From assembly GCA_039809345.1 (NCBI GenBank), contig JBDHUW010000014.1, forward strand, positions 1-11,596: 11,596 nt of DNA. The letters are read 5' to 3'. Below the pieces are notes generated by a model. It was not told the origin of the DNA and did not search any database. It was given only the letters and a program-made list of their open reading frames with translations. Numbering within the stretch: the first letter of the stretch is position 1; each line of letters opens with the position of its first letter. Positions 1 through 8,367 of this stretch are shown here, one piece after another. The DNA comes from JBDHUW01 sp039809345. Its GTDB lineage: Bacteria; Patescibacteriota; Gracilibacteria; Absconditabacterales; Absconditicoccaceae. The translations under genes and the position numbers were made by a program.

Positions 1-72
1 TCTTATAAGGATTTTTACTAGTCATGAAGCTATATTATTCATTATTAGATATACTTCAAGTACTCTAGACCC
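1..72. repeat. Left copy of a 72-bp exact terminal inverted repeat
   Basis: Bases 1-72 are identical to the reverse complement of bases 11520-11591, by direct reading. Similarity stops at base 73, where this side continues with beta-propeller coding sequence. In the minus-strand frame the propeller repeat is broken exactly at the 72/73 boundary: after the residues Q-G-D-N-K-I the expected V-V-G-G does not follow. The copy therefore looks foreign to the propeller gene, as in a fold-back chimera from amplification or a contig ending in a shared graph node. A real transposon-like inverted repeat is the alternative, but no transposase or target-site duplication is visible. Confidence 0.9.
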
Positions 73-1917
73 TATTTTATTATCTCACTGGACCGTGATA
101 GCTTTTACGCTACCATTGAATCATCATCACACATTAAATCATGCATCTAATGTCCCATCCGCATTTATACGGGCTATTCTGTTTTGTGCAACTCAACTAT
201 AACTTGTAAAATCTCATCATATTATAATCTTCCCACTTCATCGCGCTGCTATTGCGTTTACACTATTCGAAACTAGTGGCGATGCAATATGGAAAGCAGT
301 ATCAAGAGTCCCATTTGTATGTAAACGAGATATGTTATTCTGAGCTGTGCCACTAAATGAAGTATACCATCATCCAACTACTATTTTCCCATCTCATTGG
401 AGACTAACAGAATTGACAAAATTAGTATTAAATCATCATCAAATAGTAAATCATGTGTCAATTGTACCGTCTGTATTCAAACGCGTTATCCTATTTTGGG
501 TTGTTCCACTATATGATGTAAAATATCATCCAATTACTATTTTTCCATCTCACTGAACAGCAAAACTCGAAACGACACTATTAAATCACACTCACATATT
601 AAATCATGTATCTCTTGTACCGTCTGTATTCAAACGCGTTATTCTATTTTGGGTTGTTCCACTATATGATGTAAAATATCATCCAACTACTATTTTTCAG
701 TCTCATTGAATTGCGATATCAATTGGCAAATTATTGATCCCGCCTCAAATAGTAAATCACGTATCAATTGTTCCATCTGCATTCAAACGCGTTATCCTAT
801 TTTGGGTTGTTCCACTATATGATGTAAAATATCATCCAACTACTATTTTTCAGTCTCATTGAATTGCGAGAGATTGGACACCAAAGTTAAATCATCCTCA
901 AATAGTAAATCATGTATCAATACTACCATCTGCATTCAAACGCACAATCCTATTTTGAGTCATTCCATTGTATGATATGAAACTTCATCCAACTACTATT
1001 TTCCCATCTCATTGAACCGCAATGTCCGCTACAAGATTATCAAATCAGGACCCTATATTAAATCACGTATCAATACTACCATCTACATTCAAACGTGTGA
1101 TCCTGTTTTGAGCTATTCCACTATAGGATGTAAAACTTCATCCTACTACTATTTTCCCATCTCATTGCACTGCGATACTTCACACATAATTATCAAATCA
1201 TCCTCCTATGTTAAATCACGTATCAACACTTCCATCTGTATTTATGCGGGTAATTCTATTTCTTACTAATCAATCATGGTATACAAATAATCATCATACT
1301 AATATTTTTCAATCTCATTGTATAGCAGTCACTCACACATAATCACTAAATCATTTCTGAATATATTCACTAGAAACCATAAACTCAGATGCCCCACAAG
1401 TATATATATCAATCTTGCCTTCCTGCACTACCGTATATGGATTTTCTAAACTTGAAAAGCCGTTTTCGCATGTAGCATTAGTGCTGTCAGTTAGCCCTCT
1501 TACTCCAAACTCACTTTCTCATTCATGCTTTACCTTCACTTTCAGCATCGTTCCCTCTGGATAGTCTACGGCAATCGATAATTTCACTGGCTTACTGAAT
1601 TCCAAGTGTGCATCCTCATCTCAGATTTTATACACCTCTCACCTTTGTTCTACGATAAAATCATCTATCCTTTTCAATGTAGATGTGTTAGCTCAAGCAC
1701 TTCATTTTTTTACAATTTCCAATCATGATGGAAGTGTTACCGAAATACCTTCCTTCTCAATATATTTTTGTGTATCTACAACAAGATGGGTTACCGTCCT
1801 CTTGAATGTTTTGGGAAGAATATTGTCAAGGAATCATGCTGTGACAACACTACTTACTGTTCATTGGATAGTAATCATCCCAACAGCTACAAGCGAAATT
1901 AGTTTTTGTACTTTCAT
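1..1917 (-). CDS. Secreted beta-propeller repeat surface protein (delta-60/DUF5122-like), partial
   Basis: Read with UGA as Gly, the minus strand is open from the ATG at 1917-1915 to the window edge (639 codons, of which about 615 are native). It begins MKVQKLISLVAVGMITIQG, a basic start plus hydrophobic run typical of a signal peptide. Residues of roughly 90-190 form a Cys-containing module (C-E-N-G ... I-Y-T-C-G-A-S), probably disulphide-linked. From base 1320 leftwards come eight full units of 51-52 residues with the pattern Q-G-D-G-K-I-V-V-G-G-x-F-x-S-Y-x-G ... N-R-I-x-R-x-N-x-D-G-x-x-D-x-G-F, and the start of a ninth. This matches the delta-60 repeat / DUF5122 propeller family found in large exported proteins. 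Both glycines of Q-G-D-G-K are commonly UGA. The gene is divergent from leuS. The 3' end is missing: the last 24 codons lie in the terminal inverted repeat and break the repeat pattern. The role is unknown; adhesion to a host cell is an inference from family and location. Confidence 0.88.
90..1320 (-). repeat. Array of eight ~153-bp coding repeats (propeller blades)
   Basis: The Q-G-D/S-G-K motif recurs with its first base at 1320, 1167, 1014, 861, 708, 555, 399, 243 and 90 (minus strand), a period of 153 bp with two units of 156 bp. The half-units covering about 476-556, 630-711 and 783-864 are nearly identical in DNA, including synonymous positions, which indicates recent duplication or gene conversion. 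The outer units are more diverged. The period is a multiple of three and the frame is kept throughout, so these are protein repeats and not intergenic satellites. Confidence 0.9.
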
Positions 1918-2123
1918 GTGTATCCAAGATAGATATAAAATTCACTTCTACTATAGTATACAGAGGAAAGTACAGAGTTAAAAAAAGGTAACGACTGCTT
2001 TCTATTTCGACACACTTTCGGAAACCATATTTTCTCAAAATACGTGTGGTATGTGTTTGTTGCATAGAAAACTACCTCATGAACTACGAAAACATTTATT
2101 TGGTGAATATCGACTACTTCCGT

Positions 2124-2151
2124 TTGAAAAACAAATCTACTCTAGTATAGT
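2124..2151 (+). promoter_or_regulatory. Candidate sigma-70-type promoter of leuS
   Basis: TTGAAA at 2124-2129 and TATAGT at 2146-2151 are separated by 16 bases. Transcription would start near 2158, about 30 bases before the ATG at 2189. If real, it supports the 2189 start over the upstream in-frame ATG at 2051. No Shine-Dalgarno sequence is visible before 2189. Chance occurrence in AT-rich DNA cannot be excluded. Confidence 0.45.
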
Positions 2152-2188
2152 AGGACCATTATCTTTACTCAATACGCCATATCACTCC

Positions 2189-5100
2189 ATGCAATTCGAT
2201 CCACAAGCATTCTCTACCAAACGAAGATCTTTTCGAGAAACCAATCACACATACAAGATCACAAATGATACTAGTAAGCCAAAATTCTATGTTCTGGACA
2301 TGTTTCCTTATCCATCAGGGGCTGGGTTACATGTGGGTCATCCATTGGGATATATAGCATCTGATATCTATTCTCGTTATATGAGAATGAAAGGATTCAA
2401 TGTGTTGCATCCGATGGGATTTGATGCATTTGGATTGCCAGCTGAGCAATATGCAATCCAGACTGGAACACATCCTGCTAGTGCTACTGCCAAAAATATT
2501 GAGACATACAAAAAGCAGCTTGAGAATTTAGGGTTGAGTTATGACTGGTCAAGAGAGGTAAACACTTCTGAAGCTGGGTATTACAAATGGACACAGTGGA
2601 TATTTTTGAAGCTGTTTACTCATTATTATGATCCAAGTATACAAAAAGCTCGCCCGATTACTGAGCTTGTAGCACAGTTTGAAAAGCAAGGGAATGTGTG
2701 AGTACATGCTACTAGTTCACAAAAAGAGCAATTCACTGCTGACCAACGAGCAACATTTTCTCCTAAGCAAAAAGATGACGTCTTGATGAATTATCGTTTA
2801 GCATATCGTAATACATGATACGTAAATCGATGTGAAGCGCTATGAACCGTCCTTGCAAATGACGAGGTAAAAAACGGTCTTTCAGAACGTGGCTGACACC
2901 CTGTAGAGCGTAGAGAAATGAAACAACGAGCCCTCCGCATCACTGCATATGTCGACAGACTCCTCAATGACTTAGATACCCTTGAACGAAGTGATGCCTT
3001 GAAAGCAATGCAAAAGAATTGGATTGGGAAAAGTGAAGGCGCAGAGATTGATTTTGCAGTGGGGTGAGGGAAATGACAAATACAAACTGTACTGGTACTT
3101 CATGGCAAGAAAAGACCTGAAACTAATGACAATAATTGATGGGTATCGCATGTATGAAATATTTGCAAAGAAAAATGATATAATACTATAATCCCTTTTG
3201 TAGACAATAGTCGAACTGCAAACTGAGAAGAATGGGAAAAAGCACTTGAAGCCAATAAACATGATATACATTCTAACACAGTTCTTGTATGACATAGTGC
3301 ATGAGGTGCTGCTGTAGTAAGATGGCTATGAAATAATCCAGATATAACAATTGCAAAACTAATACTAGTCGCTCCTGGGAAAATCCCTGAAGAGAATAAG
3401 ACAGTTTCAACGCAAACATGAAAACCAGTTGATCCAGCGGAATATGAATGAATCAAGGATTTATATAATTTTGCTATTGATGAATCAATTAAAGAACGCG
3501 TTAAAAATGGTATTTTTGTTATGACATCAAATGATTCAGAAAGACTATTAGCTTCTGCTGATATGTATATCCAAGCATTGGATGCAACCCATATCACACT
3601 AGAGAATAGATGACATTTTAATAGCTCATTTGGCGACGGGAAAATCAATGCAACATTCCCTGAATTAGTAAATATGATTTTGACTGGTTCACACAAAAAT
3701 ACCAAGAATGATATGAACAACATGTCATTCACAATAGATGATCATACCAGTAAGTTAATGGAAATATTACAGCAATTACAAGCGAAATGAGTACAAGAAA
3801 ATCTACAACCAATCATACTATCTGGGGGTATTGGACTTGCAATCAATAATGGTAGTTTTTATAGAAATCATGAAGATTTAGATATTTGTATTGTTCAAGA
3901 AGATTGTGAAAGACGAAAAAATATTTTACAATCTGAATGATATATATTGGACACTCCTTCACACAATAATCCATTATATCGTTTCTGTGCAAAGAAATGA
4001 GACATAAAGATAGATATTATCTGAATAGGAATTGATGATAATTGAATATATGATTTAGAAAATTATAAAAAAGATTACCGATGATTTGATAAAGAGTTTA
4101 TAATCAAAAATTATATACAGTGAGTTGAGTATACTGCACTTCATTCTGATGTAATAATACAATTAAAATTCAGAAATGAATCTAAAGATATACTTGATAA
4201 AATAAAGTTTCATAAGTTAGATTTACCAAATATCACGGTTTTCACCACTCGCCCCGATACAGTGTATGGTGTCACTGCACTGGTGCTAGCACCAGAAAAT
4301 ACGGTGATTGATTCGCTGATACCTGCAGAACAACAATCGGCAGTCGATGCGTATCGTAAAGCAACATCACAAAAATCTGAAGTAGAAAGACAACAAGAGA
4401 CAGAAACGAAATCATGAGTTTTTTCTGGCGTGTATGCTACTCACCCACTCACAAACGAGCGTGTGCCAATTTGGTTTGCTGATTATGTATTACCAGATTA
4501 TGGAACATGAGCAGTGATGTTTGTACCTGCGCATGATGAAAGAGATTGGGAGTTTGCAAAAACACATTGATTACCAGTGAAGCAGGTTATTCTTCCTCAC
4601 GAAGTACCAAAAGATGAAATTGAAAAGTTACTTTCTGTTCATCAAAAAATACAAAAAATTGCTAATGAACACACTCTCACGCTTTGCATGTCATGATGAC
4701 TTTCAATAGCATTTTATCTATGAATAGTCTATAGAAATCATGCTGATTTGGATTATGCTGTGATAGCATGAGATCAAGAAGATTTTTACACTACACTAGA
4801 ACAAGAATGATTCACAAAACAATTTGTAAAACCAAATTGAGTTGCTGTTTTTGATTATGAGTGAATAGAAATTGAAATTGGGAATAGTGATTCTATTATA
4901 CCTTGATATGTAAAATTAGACAAGAATTGTGCCTATGAAACACATACATTGCGAGGAACAATGGCATTAACACTGCCTTCGAAATTCCTATGAGAAACGA
5001 AAAAAGCAATGTTTCAAGCAAAATGAAGAGAGAAAGATAAACAAGACTATGAAGCAATAGAATCATGAGCCTACACCTGAGCATGAATCCTCATCAACTC

Positions 5101-6640
5101 ATGACCATTCGACTGACTACAAAACGAAGCTGCAAAATCAGCTATCATAGAGCATCTAGAAAAAGCGTGAATCTGAAGAAAAAAAATCAGTTTCAAATTG
5201 CGTGATGCAAGTTTTAGTAGGCAGAGATACTGGGGAGAACCTATCCCTGTAGAGTATGACGCAGATGGTGTTGCCTACCCTATTGATGAAAGTGAGTTGC
5301 CGCTCGTATTGCCTGTGTTGGAAAAATTCCAATGAGTAGGTGGGAAATCACCGCTTTCAAATGCACTAGAACGAGTATCACACAATGGAAGAACAAGAGA
5401 AACTGACACCATGCCTGGCTATGCTTGATCAAGCTGGTATTATCTTAGATATATGGATCCTAGAAACAACGACGCGTTCGCATCAAAAGATGCTATCAAC
5501 TACTGGGAGAATGTAGACTTGTATATCGGATGAACTGAGCATGCTGTAGGACATTTGATGTACTCTCGTTTTTGGCATAAATTCTTGTATGATATTGGGC
5601 ATGTGACTACCATCGAACCGTTCAAGAAGCTTTTCAACCAATGAATGATTGAATGAGTGATTGAATATCTCTATTTCCGCAAAGCAAAACAGGATGGGAA
5701 GACAGTCTTCGTCTGTGCGTCACTTGTGAAAAAGGAAAATAAAGATCAGTTTTCAGAACTTCCAATCCATATTAACTATGTAAAAGATTATGGATTGCAA
5801 AATTCATATATTGATCAAGACAGCATCAAGGGATTATGAGAACGAAGACCCGACTTTGCAAATGCACTCTTTGAGCATCCAGATTGAATATATGACCCAT
5901 CAAAAGACGCTACCTCACAACACAAATTCCGCATCCTCACAAGATCTGAGAATGGAAAGATGTCAAAGAGTTATTACAATGTAATCAACCCAGATAGCGT
6001 GATTTGAGAATATGGAGCTGACTGTTTCAGAATGTATGAGATGTTCCTATGACCTGTCAATCAATCAAAACCATGGAATATGAATGGTATTGATGGAGTG
6101 TATAAGTTCCTCAAGAAAGTATGGGCATTGTGTTGTGATGAGCATGGATTGTTGAAATTAGAAGACGTTACACCATCTCCTGCTGAGCTCAAGATCATCC
6201 ACACATGCATAAAGAAGGTACACAATGACATCGCAACTATGTCTCTCAACACCTGCGTAAGTAATTTCATGATCACTGTAAATAGCCTCAAGGAGGTATG
6301 ATGCAAAAACAGGATAGTGATAGAAATGCTCTTGCGTGTACTAGCTCCGTTTGCGCCATTCATGACAGAGGAACTACGAAGTGCACTTTGACACTCGACT
6401 TCAATTCACCTAGCTGACTACCCTACCTATGATGAAAAATACTTGGTAGAAGATGAGGTCACATATCCATTCTGTATCAATGGGAAAAGAAAGACTGAAA
6501 TTGTCCTGCCTGCGAGCATGAATGAAGAAGATATCAAAACCCATATCATCACACTCGATATTGCACAAAAACTAATTGATGGTAAGCCAATTAAACAGGT
6601 AATTGTGGTGCCTGGGAGAATGATAAATGTTGTGATGTAG
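2189..6640 (+). CDS. leuS: Leucyl-tRNA synthetase with hydrolase and nucleotidyltransferase domains inserted in its editing domain
   Basis: Charges tRNA-Leu with leucine in the cytoplasm. With UGA as Gly the frame is open for 1483 residues to the TAG at 6638-6640. Landmarks: HVGH at residues 48-51; a SERGGHP segment with no CxxC zinc pair, as in Bacteroidetes-type LeuRS; editing-domain TTRPDT at 686-691, G-T-G-A-V-M and H-D-E-R-D (782-786); S-R-Q-R-Y-W-G; K-M-S-K-S at 1257-1261; a normal anticodon-binding and C-terminal part. Core segments resemble Bacteroidetes LeuRS, including the tract between the catalytic core and KMSKS. Typical length is 800-900. The excess is insertion 1 (residues ~292-680: serine hydrolase plus nucleotidyltransferase-like domain, between E-G-A-E-I-D-F-A-V and N-I-T-V-F-T-T-R) and insertion 2 (~804-958: a second nucleotidyltransferase-like domain, after P-V-K-Q-V-I-L-P). 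Flanking segments join up as in normal LeuRS, and synthetic and editing residues are kept, so the enzyme is probably active. About fifty UGA codons occur, but none before residue 171. An in-frame ATG at 2051 would add 46 residues that I do not recognise. Start 2189 is chosen because the family begins M-x-[FY]-[DN] there and a promoter-like pair lies between the two ATGs. Confidence 0.93.
3086..3690 (+). other. Inserted domain in LeuRS: RBBP9/YdeN-like serine hydrolase
   Basis: Residues ~300-500 of the LeuRS frame read as a complete alpha/beta hydrolase of the RBBP9/YdeN (Ser_hydrolase) type. It begins with a beta strand T-V-L-V-L-H-G. The nucleophile elbow G-H-S-A-G-G has Ser370 (codon at 3296), the acid is Asp449 in S-N-D-S-E (3533), and the base is His476 in R-G-H-F (3614). 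The order and spacing of the triad fit the family, whose members are small (about 180-200 residues) carboxyl-ester hydrolases of poorly known substrate. Both glycines flanking H-S-A (3290 and 3302) are UGA codons, so the active site exists only under code 25. The domain lies just before the first editing-domain strand. A second acyl-ester deacylase activity beside the editing site is a hypothesis only. Confidence 0.82.
3745..4200 (+). other. Inserted domain in LeuRS: nucleotidyltransferase-like domain 1
   Basis: Residues ~520-670 carry the signature of Pol-beta superfamily nucleotidyltransferases of the ANT(2'')/LinB or AbiEii type: S-G-G at 545-547, then Y-R-N-H-E-D-L-D with Asp563 and Asp565, and a third acidic strand D-I-K-I-D ending at Asp609. 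A C-terminal helix with K-x-x-x-R-N-E-S-K-D-I-L-D resembles the R-x-K-D-x-x-D element of these families. All three metal-binding carboxylates are present, so catalysis is plausible. It follows the hydrolase directly after a short polar linker rich in Asn, Asp and Lys. Family subtype and substrate cannot be set from motifs alone. Confidence 0.72.
4598..5062 (+). other. Inserted domain in LeuRS: nucleotidyltransferase-like domain 2
   Basis: Residues ~804-958 form a second copy of the same kind of domain. It has S-G-G at 835-837, with both Gly as tandem UGA UGA (4694-4699), then Y-R-N-H-A-D-L-D with Asp853 and Asp855. The third acidic strand reads I-E-I-E-I, with Glu896 where copy 1 has Asp. The C-terminal helix R-E-K-D-K-Q-D-Y-E-A-I-E fits the family. 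Its similarity to domain 1 (S-G-G-[IL], Y-R-N-H-x-D-L-D, a following L-x-x-E-G-[YF]) indicates common origin. It sits between the editing-domain aspartate motif and the strands leading back to the catalytic core, where normal LeuRS has a short loop of about 20 residues. The Asp-to-Glu change leaves activity uncertain. Confidence 0.7.
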
Positions 6641-6642
6641 AT

Positions 6643-7065
6643 TTACACTCCACTAGATCACCATCACTTTCCTCCACGGTCACTTTCTTCTAGTGACTCC
6701 ACCCTCACAAAATTTACGTCTTCATAGCGTTCAAATATAATTTGAGCAATTTTCATGTGTTTCAAAACATGAAACTGCTCTAATCCGAAATTCATCAAGA
6801 TCACCCCAATATCTCCTCTGTATCAGGCATCAATTACTCCTCCAAGCACATCGATACCATGTTTAGCTGCTAGTCCTGATCTTGGAGCTATACGCCCATA
6901 CCATCATGCCGGGATACTCATGGATATATTGGTCAAGAAAATATGCCTTTCTCATGGCTGTAAAATATATTCTTCTACTGCATAGAGATCATACCCGGCG
7001 TCAGTACTCGTATTGCGAGCAGGAAGCTTGGCATCAGATGACAATAATACGATATTAATATCCAT
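6643..7065 (-). CDS. dut: dUTP diphosphatase (dUTPase)
   Basis: Hydrolyses dUTP to dUMP and pyrophosphate, keeping uracil out of DNA and feeding thymidylate synthesis; the family is a cytoplasmic homotrimer. The 140-residue product has the usual length and all five family motifs: D-A-G-Y-D-L near residue 22; P-R-S-G-L-A near residue 63; G-V-I-D-A-G-Y-R-G-D-I near residue 76, with the catalytic Asp and the uracil-binding Tyr; a fourth motif around I-A-Q-I-I-F; and the C-terminal P-loop-like R-G-G-K-G-W-G-S-S-G. In that tail a Trp replaces the usual Phe that stacks on uracil, a conservative aromatic change. Several motif glycines are UGA. The stop lies two bases from the leuS stop, in a tail-to-tail arrangement. 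The start at 7065 is the only sensible ATG; a weak CATAGT box lies seven bases upstream of it. Confidence 0.95.
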
Positions 7066-7082
7066 GAGAATACTATGAGAGA

Positions 7083-7126
7083 AAATAAAAAATGTAGCAA
7101 GGATTTTAATCCACATACTACATTTT
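7083..7126 (-). terminator. Rho-independent terminator, probably bidirectional in form
   Basis: Arms AAAATGTAG (7089-7097) and CTACATTTT (7118-7126) pair, with an inner GGATT/AATCC stem. On the minus strand the stem runs into a T-rich tract. It sits between the stop of the 7159-8100 gene and the dut start, so it should end the former and separate the two minus-strand genes. Confidence 0.75.
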
Positions 7127-7158
7127 CAGTCAATAATTACTATATTAAATCCAATTCT

Positions 7159-8100
7159 CTAACGCACATATTCACCACATGAGTATAGTGATACGTATCA
7201 CTGATTTGCGAATGTAATCAACTGGTTAGAATAGGTACTCGATGAGTTGGAATCACATTGTTCTCAATCAGTTGAAATCCATTTACCTGCATCTTCAGGT
7301 GTTGTGTTTGCGACATTTGTATCAATCGATTCGTCACTAGTTGGCTCTTCAATAGTCACCAATATTGGCGTCTCATCATCAAACTCTACTGGTATCTTAA
7401 TCTCGATTGGGGTGCTAAATGTTACCAATCATTTGTGCCCATACTCTCACCCTAAATCAATCACCGCATCTGGATCAACTGAGGCGTCTAGTGGAGAAAG
7501 ATCCTGAATAGCTCCTTGCTGCAAAGTTGACTCTCACACAGTAGAAATGACAGTATCAGCCTTGATGTGAACTGTATAATTCTCTGTCTCTAAATTTGTA
7601 TCTTGTGGAATATTCAAATCGCTTGAAAAGAGTCACAACAAGCTAAGTTCTTGAGCCCGGTCTCTCACTACGGTTATTTTCTGCTCCATAGGAATAATTG
7701 GTATATAAGTGTATGTAGTAGTTTCTACTGGTTGTACTACAACTTCATCTGACAGCGTATCTGATGGTACTTGAGATGAGCTAGAAACTGCTGGTTGCGA
7801 TATTGTTGCCTCTAATTCTATCGTCTCAGGTGCAGATCCTAGCATGGTCTCAGAGTTTTGAGAGGTCTCAATCGGTAGATTTTCAACTGGTGTATCTTCT
7901 AGATCAGCAATATTCAGACCAATTTGAGAAATAGCACCAACGGGTTCATATTCCTCCAGAGCAAAAACAAATCACATTGGATCGTACCCAAAAAACTTCA
8001 CGTTTGATGGATGAATAAATAAACCTAAACAAGAAGCTAATATCGCAGCTTCAAAAAGCTTTTTGATATAGCACCTAGTACTGTCATTACATTTTTTCAT
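7159..8100 (-). CDS. Secreted Ser/Thr/Glu-rich surface protein of unknown function
   Basis: With UGA as Gly the frame runs 313 residues from the ATG at 8100 to the TAG at 7161-7159. The N-terminus (M-K-K-C-N ... followed by I-K-K-L-F-E-A-A-I-L-A-S-C-L-G-L-F) is basic then hydrophobic, like a signal peptide or anchor. The Cys in A-S-C-L-G is only loosely lipobox-like. Residues ~55-140 are low complexity, rich in Ser, Thr, Glu, Pro and Val, as in an extended surface stalk. The C-terminal ~110 residues resemble the Cys module of the propeller protein at the left end: F-S-T-P-I-E-I-K-I-P-V here against F-S-K-P-V-K-L-S-I-A-V there, and S-L-Y-S-C-G-E against D-I-Y-T-C-G-A. I recognise no catalytic motif. 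A role as a cell-envelope or secreted attachment protein is an inference. A terminator follows the stop. Confidence 0.8.
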
Positions 8101-8367
8101 GTTACTAAATTTTGTATATAAATATCAATAATCTAGTATACAGCTACTAGTATGAATGAGCAATTTTTGAATGCATTTCTACTGTTATCTCATTACACAA
8201 GAAGCCGATTTATATTTTTATAATTACATACGGTTGACATAAGTAGAATAATGTTTCTCTATTTAAGAATATATTCGGAATCACTTGCAATTCAAATAAA
8301 AAAACATATTCTATTACAGAACATGTTTTGTAGTAGACTGTCGATATTTATTATTTACATACTTGTA

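Noticed and set aside
90..1320. CRISPR-like or satellite DNA array
   Set aside because: The period of 153-156 bp is always a multiple of three and the minus strand encodes a continuous propeller-repeat protein; there are no short palindromic repeats with unique spacers.
2051..2188. In-frame upstream ATG giving a 46-residue N-terminal extension of LeuRS
   Set aside because: The extension matches nothing in LeuRS, family similarity begins at the Met at 2189, and a TTGAAA-16-TATAGT pair lies inside the extension. It cannot be fully excluded because no ribosome-binding site decides the start.
3100..3732. Long minus-strand open frame of 210 codons
   Set aside because: It is antisense to the inserted hydrolase domain, shows no family features and is explained by codon bias of the sense gene.
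2702..6637. leuS as a decayed pseudogene broken by about fifty stop codons
   Set aside because: All interruptions are UGA at glycine positions, no UAA or UAG occurs in frame, and synthetic and editing motifs are intact.
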